A stretch of DNA of 64,000 nucleotides from Variovorax paradoxus EPS (GCF_000184745.1 NC_014931.1:5456001-5520000), one strand, 5' to 3'. Numbered from the stretch's first letter, positions 8,533-18,338 are shown. The notes: generated by a model not told the origin, from the letters alone. Translations and numbers: made by a program.

Positions 8533-9036
8533 TTATTCACGGCCGAGGCTGCGGACCTTGGCGGCCAGCATGTGCTCGACGTTGGGCGAGACGAACTTGT
8601 TGACCTCGCCGCCGAGCATGGCAATCTCGCGCACGAAGGTGCTGGAGATGAACTGGTACTTGTCGCTGGGCGTGAGGAACACGGTCTCCACATCGGGCAT
8701 CAGCGAGCGGTTCATGCCGGCGAGCTGGAACTCGTAGTCGAAGTCGGTCACGGCGCGCAGGCCGCGCACCATGGCCTTGCCGCCGCGCGCCACCACGAAG
8801 TCGCGCAGGAGCCCCGAAAAGCTCTCGACGGTGACCTGGTCGCTGTAGGGCTTGACGGCCTCGCGCGCCATGTCCATGCGCTCTTGCAGGTTGAACAGCG
8901 CCTTCTTGTGGTGGCCCGCTGCGACGGCGACGATCACCTTGGAGAAGAGTTGGGTTGCGCGACGCACCACATCCTCGTGACCGAGGGTGATGGGGTCGAA
9001 TGTGCCGGGGTAAACCGCGATGACGTTGCTGGCCAT
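8533..9036 (-). CDS. coaD: Pantetheine-phosphate adenylyltransferase
   Basis: The 167-residue enzyme transfers AMP from ATP to 4'-phosphopantetheine to give dephospho-CoA, the penultimate CoA step in the cytosol. The nucleotidyltransferase motif appears as [16 protein letters not shown], and a second signature as [19 protein letters not shown]. The start at 9036 is the ATG immediately before the first conserved strand; the longer frame adds an unrelated Arg/His-rich stretch. Length is normal (about 160). It lies downstream of rsmD, a common pairing. Confidence 0.95.
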   Translation of the reverse strand: MASNVIAVYPGTFDPITLGHEDVVRRATQLFSKVIVAVAAGHHKKALFNLQERMDMAREAVKPYSDQVTVESFSGLLRDFVVARGGKAMVRGLRAVTDFDYEFQLAGMNRSLMPDVETVFLTPSDKYQFISSTFVREIAMLGGEVNKFVSPNVEHMLAAKVRSLGRE

Positions 9037-9079
9037 GGTTGCTTCTTCCTCATGCTGCCGGTGCGGCTTGTTCGGCGGA

Positions 9080-9736
9080 TTATGCAGTTGCCTCCGAGGC
9101 CAGACGCAACAGGTGGGCATGCACGGCGCCGGCTTTCAGGTAACGAAAGCTTGCGAGGCCGAAGGCTGCCAGTTCCTCGTCGTTCCATTGGCGCGGGGCT
9201 TCGAGATAAACGACGCCGCCGGGGCGCAGCGTGCGGGCCGCGGCGCGCAAGGCCGGTTCATAGAGCGCAACGCTTTCGAAGGGCGGGTCGAGGAAGACGG
9301 CGTGCAGGCTGCCCGCCGTCGTGCGCTCGAGCGCCGTGACGCCGTTACCGCGGTCAATGCGCACGGCCTCGGCCGACAGCTTGGTCTTGGCGGCCTGCAG
9401 TTGCGCGATCAGCCCGGCGTCCTGCTCGCACAGCAACACATTCGCCGCGCCGCGCGATGCGGCCTCCAGGCCCAGTGCGCCGGTGCCTGCGAAGGCATCG
9501 ACGCAATGCCAGCCCGGCAGTTCGCCGCCACCCGCGCCGGCCAGGCTTGCGAGCCAGTTGAAGAGCGTCTCGCGCACGCGGTCGGGCGTGGGGCGCAGGT
9601 CGGGCTTGTCGGCCACCGCGAGGCGGGTGCGTTTCCATTGGCCGCCGATGATGCGGACCTCGTTGGGTCGCACAGGGCGCGCGGGGCGCTTGGCTGCGGG
9701 CGGACGAGGGGCTGCGGTGGCTTTCTTTTGGGGCAT
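9080..9736 (-). CDS. rsmD: 16S rRNA (guanine(966)-N(2))-methyltransferase RsmD
   Basis: The 218-residue protein has a basic Pro/Ala-rich N-terminal tail (about residues 1-24) and then [15 protein letters not shown] and [15 protein letters not shown], typical of RsmD. The SAM-binding motif is [18 protein letters not shown] and the catalytic motif is FLDPPFE. It methylates N2 of G966 in helix 31 of 16S rRNA. It precedes coaD by 43 bp on the same strand, a conserved neighbourhood in many proteobacteria. Confidence 0.93.
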   Translation of the reverse strand: MPQKKATAAPRPPAAKRPARPVRPNEVRIIGGQWKRTRLAVADKPDLRPTPDRVRETLFNWLASLAGAGGGELPGWHCVDAFAGTGALGLEAASRGAANVLLCEQDAGLIAQLQAAKTKLSAEAVRIDRGNGVTALERTTAGSLHAVFLDPPFESVALYEPALRAAARTLRPGGVVYLEAPRQWNDEELAAFGLASFRYLKAGAVHAHLLRLASEATA

Positions 9737-9773
9737 GCGGCGAGCTTAACGCCGCGGCATCGGCGGCTGGCGG

Positions 9774-10409
9774 TCAGACGCCCGTCAACGCACGACGCGC
9801 CAGCATCGCGGCCAGCACGAGCATGGTGCCGCCGATCAGTGCATCGAGCATCCGCCAGGCGCGCGGACGCGCGAACACAGGCGCGAGCAGCCGCGCGCCG
9901 AAGCCGAGCGCGGTGAACCACAGGGCGCTCGCCATCGCGGCGCCCATGACGAACCAGACCTTGAGCAAGCCCGCGTACTGCGCGCCCGCACTGCCCACGA
10001 GCAGCACGGTGTCCAGGTAGACATGCGGATTCAGCAGCGTGAAACCCGCCGCCTGCGCCACCACCGCCGCGCGTGAGAGCGACACGCCCTGCGCCGTCGC
10101 CTGCAACGCGCCGGGCTGGCGCGAACGCCAGAGCGCGCGCAAGCCGTACGCACACAGGAACGCCGCGCCGAGCCCCGCGAGCGCGGTGGCCAGCATCGGC
10201 CGTCCTTGCAATGCGTGCGCCATGCCGGCGACACCCGCACCGATCAGCACCGCATCGCCGGCCGCGCAGAACAGCACGACCGTGCCCACATGCTCGCGCC
10301 GCAATCCCTGGCGCAGCACATAGGCGTTCTGGGCGCCGATCGCGACGATGAGCACCAGGCTCATGAGGAATCCGTTGAGGAAGGCAGTGGCGGTGAATTC
10401 GGCAGGCAT
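9774..10409 (-). CDS. argO: LysE/ArgO family amino acid exporter
   Basis: The 211-residue protein has about six hydrophobic segments and the LysE signature near the start (IVAIGAQNAYVLRQGLRREHV). The family exports basic amino acids such as arginine and lysine across the inner membrane. The gene is divergent from an ArgP/LysG-type LysR regulator 74 bp away, the standard arrangement for argO/lysE control. The gene symbol follows this context; whether arginine or lysine is the main substrate cannot be told. Confidence 0.88.
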   Translation of the reverse strand: MPAEFTATAFLNGFLMSLVLIVAIGAQNAYVLRQGLRREHVGTVVLFCAAGDAVLIGAGVAGMAHALQGRPMLATALAGLGAAFLCAYGLRALWRSRQPGALQATAQGVSLSRAAVVAQAAGFTLLNPHVYLDTVLLVGSAGAQYAGLLKVWFVMGAAMASALWFTALGFGARLLAPVFARPRAWRMLDALIGGTMLVLAAMLARRALTGV

Positions 10410-10441
10410 GGTGCGATCTTGTGGCGCGCCGCGAATTAACT

Positions 10442-10473
10442 CAAACTAAACCTACTAACTTCAATTCAGTTTG
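10442..10473. promoter_or_regulatory. Divergent argO/argP control region with inverted repeat
   Basis: The AT-rich region between the two genes contains CAAACT at 10442-10447 and its inverse AGTTTG at 10468-10473. ArgP-type regulators bind such intergenic regions to activate the exporter gene. No convincing -35/-10 pair was fixed by eye. Confidence 0.45.
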
Positions 10474-10483
10474 GCTAATCACG

Positions 10484-11392
10484 ATGCTTGACTACGCCGC
10501 CCTCAATGCCCTGGCCGCCGTCGTGCGCGAAGGCAGTTTCGAACGCGCCGCGCGCGCGTTGAACGTCACGCCCTCGGCCGTCTCGCAGCGCGTGAAGCTG
10601 CTCGAAGAGCGCATCGGCGGGGCGCTGCTGGTGCGCGGCCAGCCCTGTGTCGCCACGGAGGCGGGCCTGCAGTTGTGCCGGCACGTGGAGCGCGTGGGCA
10701 TGCTGGAGCACGAACTGCGCGACGCCCTGCCCGCGCTCGGCATGGGCGGCGAGGCGCACGAACGCGTCACGGTGCGCGTGGCCGTCAACGCCGACAGCCT
10801 GGCGACCTGGTTCATGGCCGCGGCCGCAGCCTTCGCCGTGCAGGAGGAAGCCGCGCTGCTCGATCTCTCGGTCGACGACCAGGACCACACCGCCGAGCGC
10901 TTGCGCAGCGGCGCCGTGCTCGCGGCGGTGACCGCGCTGGCCGAGCCGGTGGCCGGCTGCAACAGCGAGTCGCTGGGCACGATGCACTACGTGGCCGCCG
11001 CGAGCGCCGACTTCGTGAAGCGGCACTTCGCCAAGGGCGTGGGCGCGCGAACGCTGGCGAACGCCCCGAGCCTGGTGTTCGATCGCAAGGACCGCCTGCA
11101 GGCTCGTTGGGTGCGCCGCATCTGCCACCGCAACGTCGAGACGCCGCGGCATTGGATTCCATCGCCGAACGCGTTTGTCGAAGCGGCGTGCGCGGGCATG
11201 GGCTGGGGCATGCATCCGGCCAGCATGGTGGCCGACGCGATGCGCGAGGGCACGCTGGTGGAACTGGTGCCGGGTTCGACGCTGCCGGTGCCGCTCTACT
11301 GGCAGCAGGCTCGCGCGGCGCCGCAGTTGCTCCGGCGGCTCGGCACGGCGGTGCGTGCGGCCGCCACCAGCGGCCCGCACGCGCTGGCCTGA
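10484..11392 (+). CDS. argP: ArgP/LysG-type LysR regulator
   Basis: The 302-residue LysR protein starts MLDYAALNALAAVVREGSFE. The HTH segment is RALNVTPSAVSQRVKLLEER, nearly identical in style to ArgP. The start at 10484 matches the usual family N-terminus. ArgP senses lysine or arginine and controls export genes. The divergent ArgO/LysE gene makes this assignment strong, although the sensed amino acid is inferred from the family. Length is normal. Confidence 0.88.
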   Translation: MLDYAALNALAAVVREGSFERAARALNVTPSAVSQRVKLLEERIGGALLVRGQPCVATEAGLQLCRHVERVGMLEHELRDALPALGMGGEAHERVTVRVAVNADSLATWFMAAAAAFAVQEEAALLDLSVDDQDHTAERLRSGAVLAAVTALAEPVAGCNSESLGTMHYVAAASADFVKRHFAKGVGARTLANAPSLVFDRKDRLQARWVRRICHRNVETPRHWIPSPNAFVEAACAGMGWGMHPASMVADAMREGTLVELVPGSTLPVPLYWQQARAAPQLLRRLGTAVRAAATSGPHALA

Positions 11393-11395
11393 CGG

Positions 11396-12745
11396 TTACT
11401 TTCCGCCGACCACCACTGTCACCATCCGCTGCGGCTGCAGCTTGCGTGCAAACGCCGCCTTGATATCGGCCGCCGTGACCGCGTTCATGCGCGTGGTCCA
11501 GGTATCGAGGTAGTCCAGCGGCAGGTCGTGCCAGGCGATGTTCGCGACGTTGCCGATCAGCTTGTGATTGCTGTCCAGCAGCAACGGGAAGCCGCCGATC
11601 AGGTTGTCCTTCGCGGCCTTCAGCTCACTCTCGGTCGGGCCTTCGGCCACGAACTTCGCCAGCACTTCACGCGACATCTTCACCGCCTCTTCGGCCTGGT
11701 CGGGCCGGGTCTGGAAGCCGACGCGGAACGCGCCCGCATCGAGCCCCGGCGCGAAGCCGCTGTAGATGCTGTAGGTGAGGCCGCGTTTCTCGCGCACCTC
11801 GTTGGTCAGGCGCGAGACGAACCCGCCGCCGCCCAACACGTAGTTGCCGAGGGTGAGCGCGAAGTGGTCGGGATCCTTGCGCGGATAACCGGGCTGGCCG
11901 ATGAAGACGTGGGCCTGGGCCGAGTCGAACGGAATGCGCTCGTCCTTCGACGCGGCCAGTGCGGCCACCGGTGCGATCGCGGGCAGCGGCGCGCAACTGT
12001 CGGTGGCTGGCAGGCGCGACAGCAACGTAGTCGCCACCGATTCCGCCTCGGCACGCGTCACCGCGCCCACGATGCTGAGCTTGGCGCGGCACGGCACGAT
12101 GAGCTGCTGGTAGCGCTGGCGCATGGCGGCGGTGTCGATGCGCGCCAACGTTTCCTCGGTGACCTCCTGCCCGTACGGATGCACGCCGTAGACGGCCTGC
12201 GCGAACGCGCGGCCGGCGATGGTCGCGGGCTTGGTGTTGGACTCCTTGATGGAAGCGTTGATACGTTCACGTTCGCGCAGCCAGACGTCGTCGGGGAAAG
12301 AGGGCTCGCCGATCTCGCGCGAGGCCAGCGTCACGGCCTTGCCGAGCAGCGCCGGGTCGGACAGCGTGCGCAGCGAATAGCTCATGCGGTCGGTGCCCGC
12401 ACTCACGTCGAAGCTCGCGCCCAGGTCGGCCCAGGCTTCGCCGAGGGCATTCTGGTCGAGCGCGGGCTCGCCGTTCTTGCCTGCGCGCACGCCCTTCTCG
12501 ACCATCGCCGAAATCACGCTGGCCAGGCCCGCCTGCGGCGCCGGATCGCGCCGGCTGCCGGCATCGAAGTCGACCTGCACATCGACGATCGGCAGCGCGT
12601 TGGTCGCGACGAGATAGATCTTGGCGCCGTTAGCGAGCGTCCAGTGCTGGATGGGGAGCGCGGCCTGCGCAGTGCCAAGACCGAGGCCGAGCACGGCGGT
12701 GCCTGCGAATACGGCGCGCAGCGCCAGTTTCTTGAGAGTGATCAT
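11396..12745 (-). CDS. M16 family peptidase-like protein, non-catalytic partner
   Basis: The 449-residue protein has a cleavable signal peptide (residues 1-28, ending GTAQA) and two M16 half-domains. The zinc motif HxxEH is missing: the corresponding region reads SVISAMVEKGV. The C-terminal half keeps the R/Y pair region (KRGLTYSIYSGF). Such subunits pair with an active M16 partner, which here is the gene immediately upstream, 15 bp away. It is predicted to be periplasmic. The substrate is not known. Confidence 0.88.
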   Translation of the reverse strand: MITLKKLALRAVFAGTAVLGLGLGTAQAALPIQHWTLANGAKIYLVATNALPIVDVQVDFDAGSRRDPAPQAGLASVISAMVEKGVRAGKNGEPALDQNALGEAWADLGASFDVSAGTDRMSYSLRTLSDPALLGKAVTLASREIGEPSFPDDVWLRERERINASIKESNTKPATIAGRAFAQAVYGVHPYGQEVTEETLARIDTAAMRQRYQQLIVPCRAKLSIVGAVTRAEAESVATTLLSRLPATDSCAPLPAIAPVAALAASKDERIPFDSAQAHVFIGQPGYPRKDPDHFALTLGNYVLGGGGFVSRLTNEVREKRGLTYSIYSGFAPGLDAGAFRVGFQTRPDQAEEAVKMSREVLAKFVAEGPTESELKAAKDNLIGGFPLLLDSNHKLIGNVANIAWHDLPLDYLDTWTTRMNAVTAADIKAAFARKLQPQRMVTVVVGGK

Positions 12746-12760
12746 GAGGGTTCCGGTCTT

Positions 12761-14212
12761 TCAGCGCATCTCGCCCGCGGGTGCCGCGAAGCCGCGACCG
12801 CGGGGTTTGGCTTCGAGCGGCAAGGGACGCAGCGTGGCCACCGTGAGCTGGTCGTCGCCGAAGTATTTGGCGGCCACGGCCTGCACCTGGGCGGCGGTGA
12901 CGGCCTGCAGCCGGGCGACGATGCGTTCGCTCGCGTCGAGCGGAAAGCCCTGAATCCAGTTGCTGCCGAGTTCGCGCGCCTGCGCCATCACCGAATCGCG
13001 CTTGTAGGTTTCGCTGGCAACCCACTGCGTCTTGACGCGGGCCAGTTCGGCCTCGCCAACGCCGTCCTTGGCGATGCGCGCCACCTGGGCGCGCAGCGCG
13101 GCTTCGACCACTTCGGCGCTCTTGCCGTGGGAGGGCACGCCGTCGAGCACGAAGAGCTGCGGACCGCGTCCGATGAAGCCCGAATAGGCACCGGCGGAAT
13201 CGGCCACCCGATCGGGGCCCTGCGTAAGCGCGCGATCCAGCCGTGCACCTGCGTAGCCATCCAGCACGGCCGAGAGCACCACGAGCGCCCAGGAATCGCT
13301 GTTCGTGTCGTCGATGTTCGCAAGCTGCGGCACGCGGTAGGCGAGCGACACATAGGCCTGCTCGGCGGGCGCCTTGAATTCGAGGCGGCGGATGCCGCGC
13401 TGCACCGGCTCGACGCGCGGCTTGCGCGCGGGCACGGCACGCGCCGGGATGACGCCGTAGTACTTCTCGGCCAGCGCACGGACCTTGGCGACGTCCACGT
13501 CGCCGGCCACCACGAGCACCGCGTTCGCGGGCACGTACCAGCGCTTGTGGAATTCGCGCGCGTCGTCGGGCGTCATCGCGTCCAGGTCGCTCATCCAGCC
13601 GACCACCGGACGGTGGTAAGGCGAGGCCATGAAGACGGCGGCGCTCTGCTGTTCGCCGAGCAGCGCGCGGGGCTGGTCTTCGGTGCGCAGGCGCCGCTCT
13701 TCCTTGACGACCTCGATCTCGCGCTTGAACTCGTCGTCGGGCCACTGGTTGTTGGCGAAGCGGTCGGATTCGAGCTTCATCACCTGCTCGAGGCTGCCGA
13801 CCGGGATCTGCTGGTAATAGCCGGTGTAGTCGCGCGTGGTGAAGGCGTTTTCCTGGCCGCCGAGCTGCGCCACACGGCGGGAGAACTCGCCGGGCTTGAT
13901 GTCCTTCGTGCCCTTGAACATCATGTGTTCGAGCGCATGTGCCACGCCGGAAGTGCCGTCGACCTCGTCCATCGAGCCGACGCGGACCCAGACCATCTGC
14001 ACCGCGGTCGGCGCGCGCCGGTCGGGCTGGACGATCAGCGTCATGCCGTTCGCGAGGGTGAATTGCTGGGGACCCGGAGCCGCCGCGGTGGCGGCGGAGG
14101 TGGAAGCGGGGGTCGGCGTGGACTGGGCATGGGCAGGCATGGCTCCGGACGCCATCAGCGCCACCGCCAGCACCGCACCAGACGCAGTACTGCGTGGCGA
14201 GAGGTGTTTCAT
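12761..14212 (-). CDS. M16 family zinc metallopeptidase, catalytic partner
   Basis: The 483-residue protein has a signal peptide (MKHLSPRSTASGAVLAVALM, cleavage near AHAQS). The inverted zinc motif is GVAHALEHMMFKGT, with the two His ligands and catalytic Glu, and the third ligand Glu lies in VVKEERRLRTED. It should be a periplasmic processing peptidase or oligopeptidase acting with the inactive partner downstream. It is divergent from ftsY, with 29 bp between the starts. The same M16 pair next to ftsY occurs widely in Burkholderiales. Confidence 0.92.
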   Translation of the reverse strand: MKHLSPRSTASGAVLAVALMASGAMPAHAQSTPTPASTSAATAAAPGPQQFTLANGMTLIVQPDRRAPTAVQMVWVRVGSMDEVDGTSGVAHALEHMMFKGTKDIKPGEFSRRVAQLGGQENAFTTRDYTGYYQQIPVGSLEQVMKLESDRFANNQWPDDEFKREIEVVKEERRLRTEDQPRALLGEQQSAAVFMASPYHRPVVGWMSDLDAMTPDDAREFHKRWYVPANAVLVVAGDVDVAKVRALAEKYYGVIPARAVPARKPRVEPVQRGIRRLEFKAPAEQAYVSLAYRVPQLANIDDTNSDSWALVVLSAVLDGYAGARLDRALTQGPDRVADSAGAYSGFIGRGPQLFVLDGVPSHGKSAEVVEAALRAQVARIAKDGVGEAELARVKTQWVASETYKRDSVMAQARELGSNWIQGFPLDASERIVARLQAVTAAQVQAVAAKYFGDDQLTVATLRPLPLEAKPRGRGFAAPAGEMR

Positions 14213-14241
14213 AGAATGGGTCGGATTGTAAAAAGCTCCCG

Positions 14242-15549
14242 ATGTTCAGTTTCTTCAAGAAAAAACCGCCTGCCGAAACCCCCGACACGCCGGCGCCCAC
14301 CCCGCCGGCCGCGCCGGCCCCTGCCCCGGAGCCCGCACCCACACGCTCGGTGTTCTCGCCTTCGAGCTGGTTCGGCGCGAAGCCGGCGGCCGAAGAAGCC
14401 CCGGTGACGCCTGCGCCGACGCCGGCCCCGGCACCCGTGCCGCCGCCACCCCCAGCGCCAGCGCCCACACCTGTCGCGGCACCTGCACCGGTTGTCTCGC
14501 CTGCCCCGGCCCCCGTTGTGGCGCCCACACCAGTGCCGGCCCCGGTCGTGCCGGCACCTTCTCCGGCGCCAGCACCCGCGCCTGTCTTCGTTCCACCGCC
14601 TCCACCCGCTCCGGCCCCTGCGCCCGTCGCGGCAACCGCCGTCGCCACCGAACGCAAGGGCTGGTTCGACAAGCTCAAGACGGGCCTGCGCAAAACGGGC
14701 ACCGGCATCCAGGCCGTGTTCGTCAACGCGCAGATCGACGACGCGCTGTATGAAGAGCTCGAATCCGCCCTGCTGATGGCAGACACCGGCGTCAAGGCCA
14801 CCGAATACCTGCTCGACGACCTGAAGGTCCGCGTCAAGCGCCAGATGGCCACCGACGCGGCGCAGGTCAAGGTGCTGCTGGCCGAAGCCATCGCCGACCT
14901 GCTGCGCCCGCTCGAAAAACCGCTGGTCATCGGCCAGTTCACGCCCACCGTGATCATGGTGGCCGGCGTCAACGGCGCGGGCAAGACGACCTCCATCGGC
15001 AAACTCACCAAGCACCTGGCCACCGAGGGCGCCTCGGTGCTGCTGGCGGCCGCCGACACCTTCCGGGCCGCGGCGCGGGAGCAACTGCTGGTCTGGGCCG
15101 ACCGCAACACGGTCGAGATCGTGAGCAACGAGGGCGGCGACCCCTCGGCCGTGAGCTTCGACGCGGTGAACGCCGGCAAGGCGCGCGGCAAGGACGTGGT
15201 GCTGGTCGACACGGCCGGCCGCCTGCCGACGCAGCTGCACCTGATGGACGAGCTCAAGAAGATCAAGCGCGTGGTCACCAAGGCCGACGCCAGCGCGCCG
15301 CACGAGGTGCTGCTGGTGATCGACGGCAACACCGGGCAGAACGCGCTCGCGCAGGTCAAAGCCTTCGACGAGACACTGGGTCTTACCGGCCTGATCGTGA
15401 CCAAGCTGGACGGCACGGCCAAGGGCGGCGTGCTGTGCGCCATTGCGCGCGAGCGGCCGATTCCGGTTTACTTCATCGGCGTCGGGGAGAAGCTCGAGGA
15501 TCTGGAGACCTTCAACGCGCGCGAATTCGCGCAGGCACTTCTGGGCTGA
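14242..15549 (+). CDS. ftsY: Signal recognition particle receptor FtsY
   Basis: The 435-residue product has a short basic start (MFSFFKKKPP), a very Pro/Ala-rich low-complexity region to about residue 132, and then the NG GTPase domain. G1 is GVNGAGKTTSIGKL (about 243), G3 is DTAGRLPT (about 322) and G4 is TKLDGTAKGG (about 386). FtsY docks the SRP-ribosome complex at the inner membrane. The N-terminal region replaces the acidic A domain of E. coli FtsY with a Pro/Ala-rich linker, which is common in this group. Confidence 0.96.
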   Translation: MFSFFKKKPPAETPDTPAPTPPAAPAPAPEPAPTRSVFSPSSWFGAKPAAEEAPVTPAPTPAPAPVPPPPPAPAPTPVAAPAPVVSPAPAPVVAPTPVPAPVVPAPSPAPAPAPVFVPPPPPAPAPAPVAATAVATERKGWFDKLKTGLRKTGTGIQAVFVNAQIDDALYEELESALLMADTGVKATEYLLDDLKVRVKRQMATDAAQVKVLLAEAIADLLRPLEKPLVIGQFTPTVIMVAGVNGAGKTTSIGKLTKHLATEGASVLLAAADTFRAAAREQLLVWADRNTVEIVSNEGGDPSAVSFDAVNAGKARGKDVVLVDTAGRLPTQLHLMDELKKIKRVVTKADASAPHEVLLVIDGNTGQNALAQVKAFDETLGLTGLIVTKLDGTAKGGVLCAIARERPIPVYFIGVGEKLEDLETFNAREFAQALLG

Positions 15550-15570
15550 TTTCGGCACGATCCCGGAGTA

Positions 15571-15616
15571 AAAAAAAAGCGGCCCCCGCTCGCGCCGGGG
15601 CCGCTTCTCACTTTTC
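15571..15616 (+). terminator. Rho-independent terminator after ftsY
   Basis: The perfect stem GCGGCCCC...GGGGCCGC (15579-15604) is followed by a T/C-rich run. An A9 tract precedes the stem, so it may also work for minus-strand transcripts from the kinase gene. Confidence 0.75.
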
Positions 15617-15775
15617 TTCTTCTCTCCCTTCCCCCTGGTTCTTTTGCCGTACGGCCCATTGGGCTGCGTCGGAATGCAGTGAAGATATTCGGCGGAGCGA
15701 ATGCTCACCAGTGCCGAAAGTCATTGCCATTCGACTTTTACTTCGGCGATCGGATTGCAATTACTACCAAGGTGT

Positions 15776-17614
15776 TCAGGCATCGACCATTGAGGGCCGG
15801 GCCGCCACCTTCGACCCGGCAAGCTCGGCCATCGCCTGAAGCAGCGCAGCCGCCACGACCGGCTTGAACAGCACCGGCACCTGCGACTCCCGCACGCGCT
15901 GCAGGCGGGCGGGCGAGGTCTCGCCGGTGATCAGCAGCAGTGGGATTTCGGCGCGGCCCTCGCCCGGCCGCTGGCAGAGGCGCAGGCCGGCATCGAGGCC
16001 GTCGACACCGTCGGCCAAGCGGTAGTCGCACAGGAGCAGATCGAACGGGCGCCCTTCGCCGTGCGCCTTTTGCAGGGCTGCGGCAGCGCCGGCCTCGTCG
16101 GCCACGGCGTGCGCATCGATCGCGTGCGAGCGCAGCAGGCCCACCATGGCCTCGCGGATCTCGAGTTCGTCGTCCAGCAGCAGCACGCGCCCCGGCAGCG
16201 GCGGCGCGATCCTGCGTTGCGGCACCGGCGCCAGGTCTCCCGTCTCGGAGGGAAAGGCCGGCTGCAGCCCGCTGGCCTGCGCACGGGCGAGCGGCAGCAC
16301 GACGCGAAAGTGCGTGCCGCGCCCCGGACGCGAATGCATCTGCACCGGATGGCCGAGCAGCCGCGACAGCCGCTGCACGATCGACAGCCCGATGCCCAGG
16401 CCCCGTGAGCGGTCGCGGCCCGGATTGTTGATCTGATAGAACTCCTCGAAGATGCGGCCCGACTGCTCGGGCGCGATGCCGATGCCGGTGTCGCGCACCT
16501 CGACCCACACCGAATCGCCGCGCTCGCGCGCCATCACCGTCACGCCGCCGTGGGCCGTGTACTTGAGCGCGTTGTCCATCAGGTTGGACAGCATGCGGTG
16601 CAACAGTTGCGGATCGCTGTGCACCCACAGGCCGCTGGCGCGCACCCGCAATTGCAGCTGCTTCTGCTCGGCGCGCGCCGAGAACGTGTGATTGAGCGGC
16701 AGAAAGAGCGCGTCGAGCTGCACCGGCTGCGGCACCGGCGTGATCACGCCCGCATCGAGCCGCGAGACGTCGAGCATGGTGTCCAGCGATGCACCGAGCG
16801 CATTCACCGCACGCATCAGGCGCTCTGCGTTGCGGCCCTCGGGGCGGTCGCGCAGTTCGTTCTCGAGCGCGGCGCCGAAAAGCGCGATGGCGTGCAGCGG
16901 CTGGCGCAGGTCGTGGCTGGCCGTGCCGAGGAAGCGGGTTTTCTCTTCGCTGGCGCGCTCGGTGGCGGCGATCTGCTCGCCCAGGCGCGCGGCCAGGGCC
17001 TCGTTCTCGAAGCGCAGCATGAGCGACTCGGTCAGCAGCCTGTGCTGCCCGATGCCCGCGCGCAGCGTCAGCAGCAGGTAGGCCGCGCCGGCCGCCGCCA
17101 GAAAAAGATGGAGGCCGTCGCCCTGCCATGCCAGCGCGGTGATCAGGCCCAGCGACATCGGCAGGGTGTAGCCGAAGAGCGCCGACTTCAGCGGCCAGAG
17201 CGACTGCGCCGCCCGGGCGCAGCTGCCCACGATCACCGCCATCAGCAGCGAGGTCATCGGCAGGTTGTCGTAGGGCACGATGAGCCACGGCACCACCGCC
17301 GTGATCATGCTGACCAGCGTGACCATGCGGGAGATCTTGCGCGCCCAGTACGCGCTTTCCCGCGCAGGGCGCAGCGGGGTCCAGCGCGGCGTGAAGAAGA
17401 CGTAGATGTCGGCAATCACCAGGCCGCCGATCCAGAACAAGAGGCTCAGGTTGCGAAGTTGCGAATAGATGATGCAGCCGAACACCACCACGAACGCCAT
17501 GTGGGTCAGCGTCGAGACGATGTAGGTGTCGTAGACGGAAGCGACGTGCTCGCGCAGCACCCGCTGGCCGAGGGCGTGGTCGGCGGACGGGTCGCTGGAC
17601 GCCACAGTCGGCAA
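15776..17614 (-). CDS. Hybrid sensor histidine kinase with C-terminal receiver
   Basis: About 612 residues. The first ~185 residues hold five to seven hydrophobic segments and no clear periplasmic sensor. A coiled linker is followed by the dimerisation domain with phospho-His in FLGTASHDLRQPLHA (about H234), the ATPase domain (NLMDNALKYT, DTGIGIAPEQ) and a receiver with LLLDDE and phospho-Asp in LLLCDYRLADG (about D530). The first codon at 17614 is TTG; a GTG at 17605 is an alternative. It lies 13 bp downstream of a LuxR-type response regulator, its likely partner. No Hpt domain is present. Confidence 0.88.
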   Translation of the reverse strand: MPTVASSDPSADHALGQRVLREHVASVYDTYIVSTLTHMAFVVVFGCIIYSQLRNLSLLFWIGGLVIADIYVFFTPRWTPLRPARESAYWARKISRMVTLVSMITAVVPWLIVPYDNLPMTSLLMAVIVGSCARAAQSLWPLKSALFGYTLPMSLGLITALAWQGDGLHLFLAAAGAAYLLLTLRAGIGQHRLLTESLMLRFENEALAARLGEQIAATERASEEKTRFLGTASHDLRQPLHAIALFGAALENELRDRPEGRNAERLMRAVNALGASLDTMLDVSRLDAGVITPVPQPVQLDALFLPLNHTFSARAEQKQLQLRVRASGLWVHSDPQLLHRMLSNLMDNALKYTAHGGVTVMARERGDSVWVEVRDTGIGIAPEQSGRIFEEFYQINNPGRDRSRGLGIGLSIVQRLSRLLGHPVQMHSRPGRGTHFRVVLPLARAQASGLQPAFPSETGDLAPVPQRRIAPPLPGRVLLLDDELEIREAMVGLLRSHAIDAHAVADEAGAAAALQKAHGEGRPFDLLLCDYRLADGVDGLDAGLRLCQRPGEGRAEIPLLLITGETSPARLQRVRESQVPVLFKPVVAAALLQAMAELAGSKVAARPSMVDA

Positions 17615-17627
17615 GCTCAGAAGCTCG

Positions 17628-18338
17628 TCAATGCAGCGTGCTGATCAACTGGGCGCGCGAGCGCATGCCGAACAGCAGCAGGATGGTCGAGACGTGGTTC
17701 TTCACCGTGCCTTCGCTCAGGTTGGCGAGCTGGGCGATTTCCTTGTTGGCCTTGCCCTCGAGCACCCACTGCAGCACCTGCATCTGGCGCGGCGTGAGCT
17801 CCTGCCATGCGCTGGCGTGGGCGAATTCGGCATAGCCGGTGAGCGCCTTCGGAACGGTGGGCGGCGGGTTGTCGGCCGCATCGGGGTCCAAGAGGCCGCA
17901 GGCGCGGATGAAGCTCACCACCTCTTTCAGGTCGGCCGACTTGGGGAGGAAAGCGCTGGCGCCCAGCGCGAGCACGCCCTGCGCCAGCGTGCTGTTGCCC
18001 GTGCCGGACAGCACCACGATGCGCGCCGCCGGAAAGCGCAGCCGAAATTCCGCCAGGCCGCTCAATCCGTGGGTGTCGGGCAGCGCCAGGTCGAGCAGCA
18101 CGAGGCCGATGGCGGATTGGTGGGCTTCGTACAGCGCGAGGGCGTCGGTGACGTTGCCGGCCTCGAAGACCTCGATGCGCCCGCCCGAAGAGCTGGCCTG
18201 CGCCTGCACCAGCGCACAGACCCCCAGGCGGAGCAGATCGTGGTCGTCCACGACCAGGATCGCGGTCGGTGCGCGAACTGGAAGACCCGCCCCGGCTGTC
18301 TCTGGCGGAGGCGTGGAAGAAGAATCGAAGGGAGCCAC
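17628..18338 (-). CDS. LuxR-type (NarL family) response regulator
   Basis: The 236-residue protein has an N-terminal receiver (ILVVDDHDLLRLGV, phospho-Asp in LVLLDLALPDTHG at about D83) and a C-terminal LuxR HTH (ELTPRQMQVLQWVLEGKANK and SEGTVKNHVSTILLLFG). It should bind DNA as a phosphorylated dimer. The start is a GTG at 18336-18338 without a clear ribosome-binding site. It is the first gene of a two-gene operon with the hybrid kinase. The regulon is unknown. Confidence 0.88.
   Translation of the reverse strand: MAPFDSSSTPPPETAGAGLPVRAPTAILVVDDHDLLRLGVCALVQAQASSSGGRIEVFEAGNVTDALALYEAHQSAIGLVLLDLALPDTHGLSGLAEFRLRFPAARIVVLSGTGNSTLAQGVLALGASAFLPKSADLKEVVSFIRACGLLDPDAADNPPPTVPKALTGYAEFAHASAWQELTPRQMQVLQWVLEGKANKEIAQLANLSEGTVKNHVSTILLLFGMRSRAQLISTLH

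Noticed and set aside
11528..14407. 959-codon plus-strand frame opposite the M16 genes
   Set aside because: It is a shadow of two well-supported metallopeptidase genes in GC-rich DNA, with His/Arg-rich random composition.
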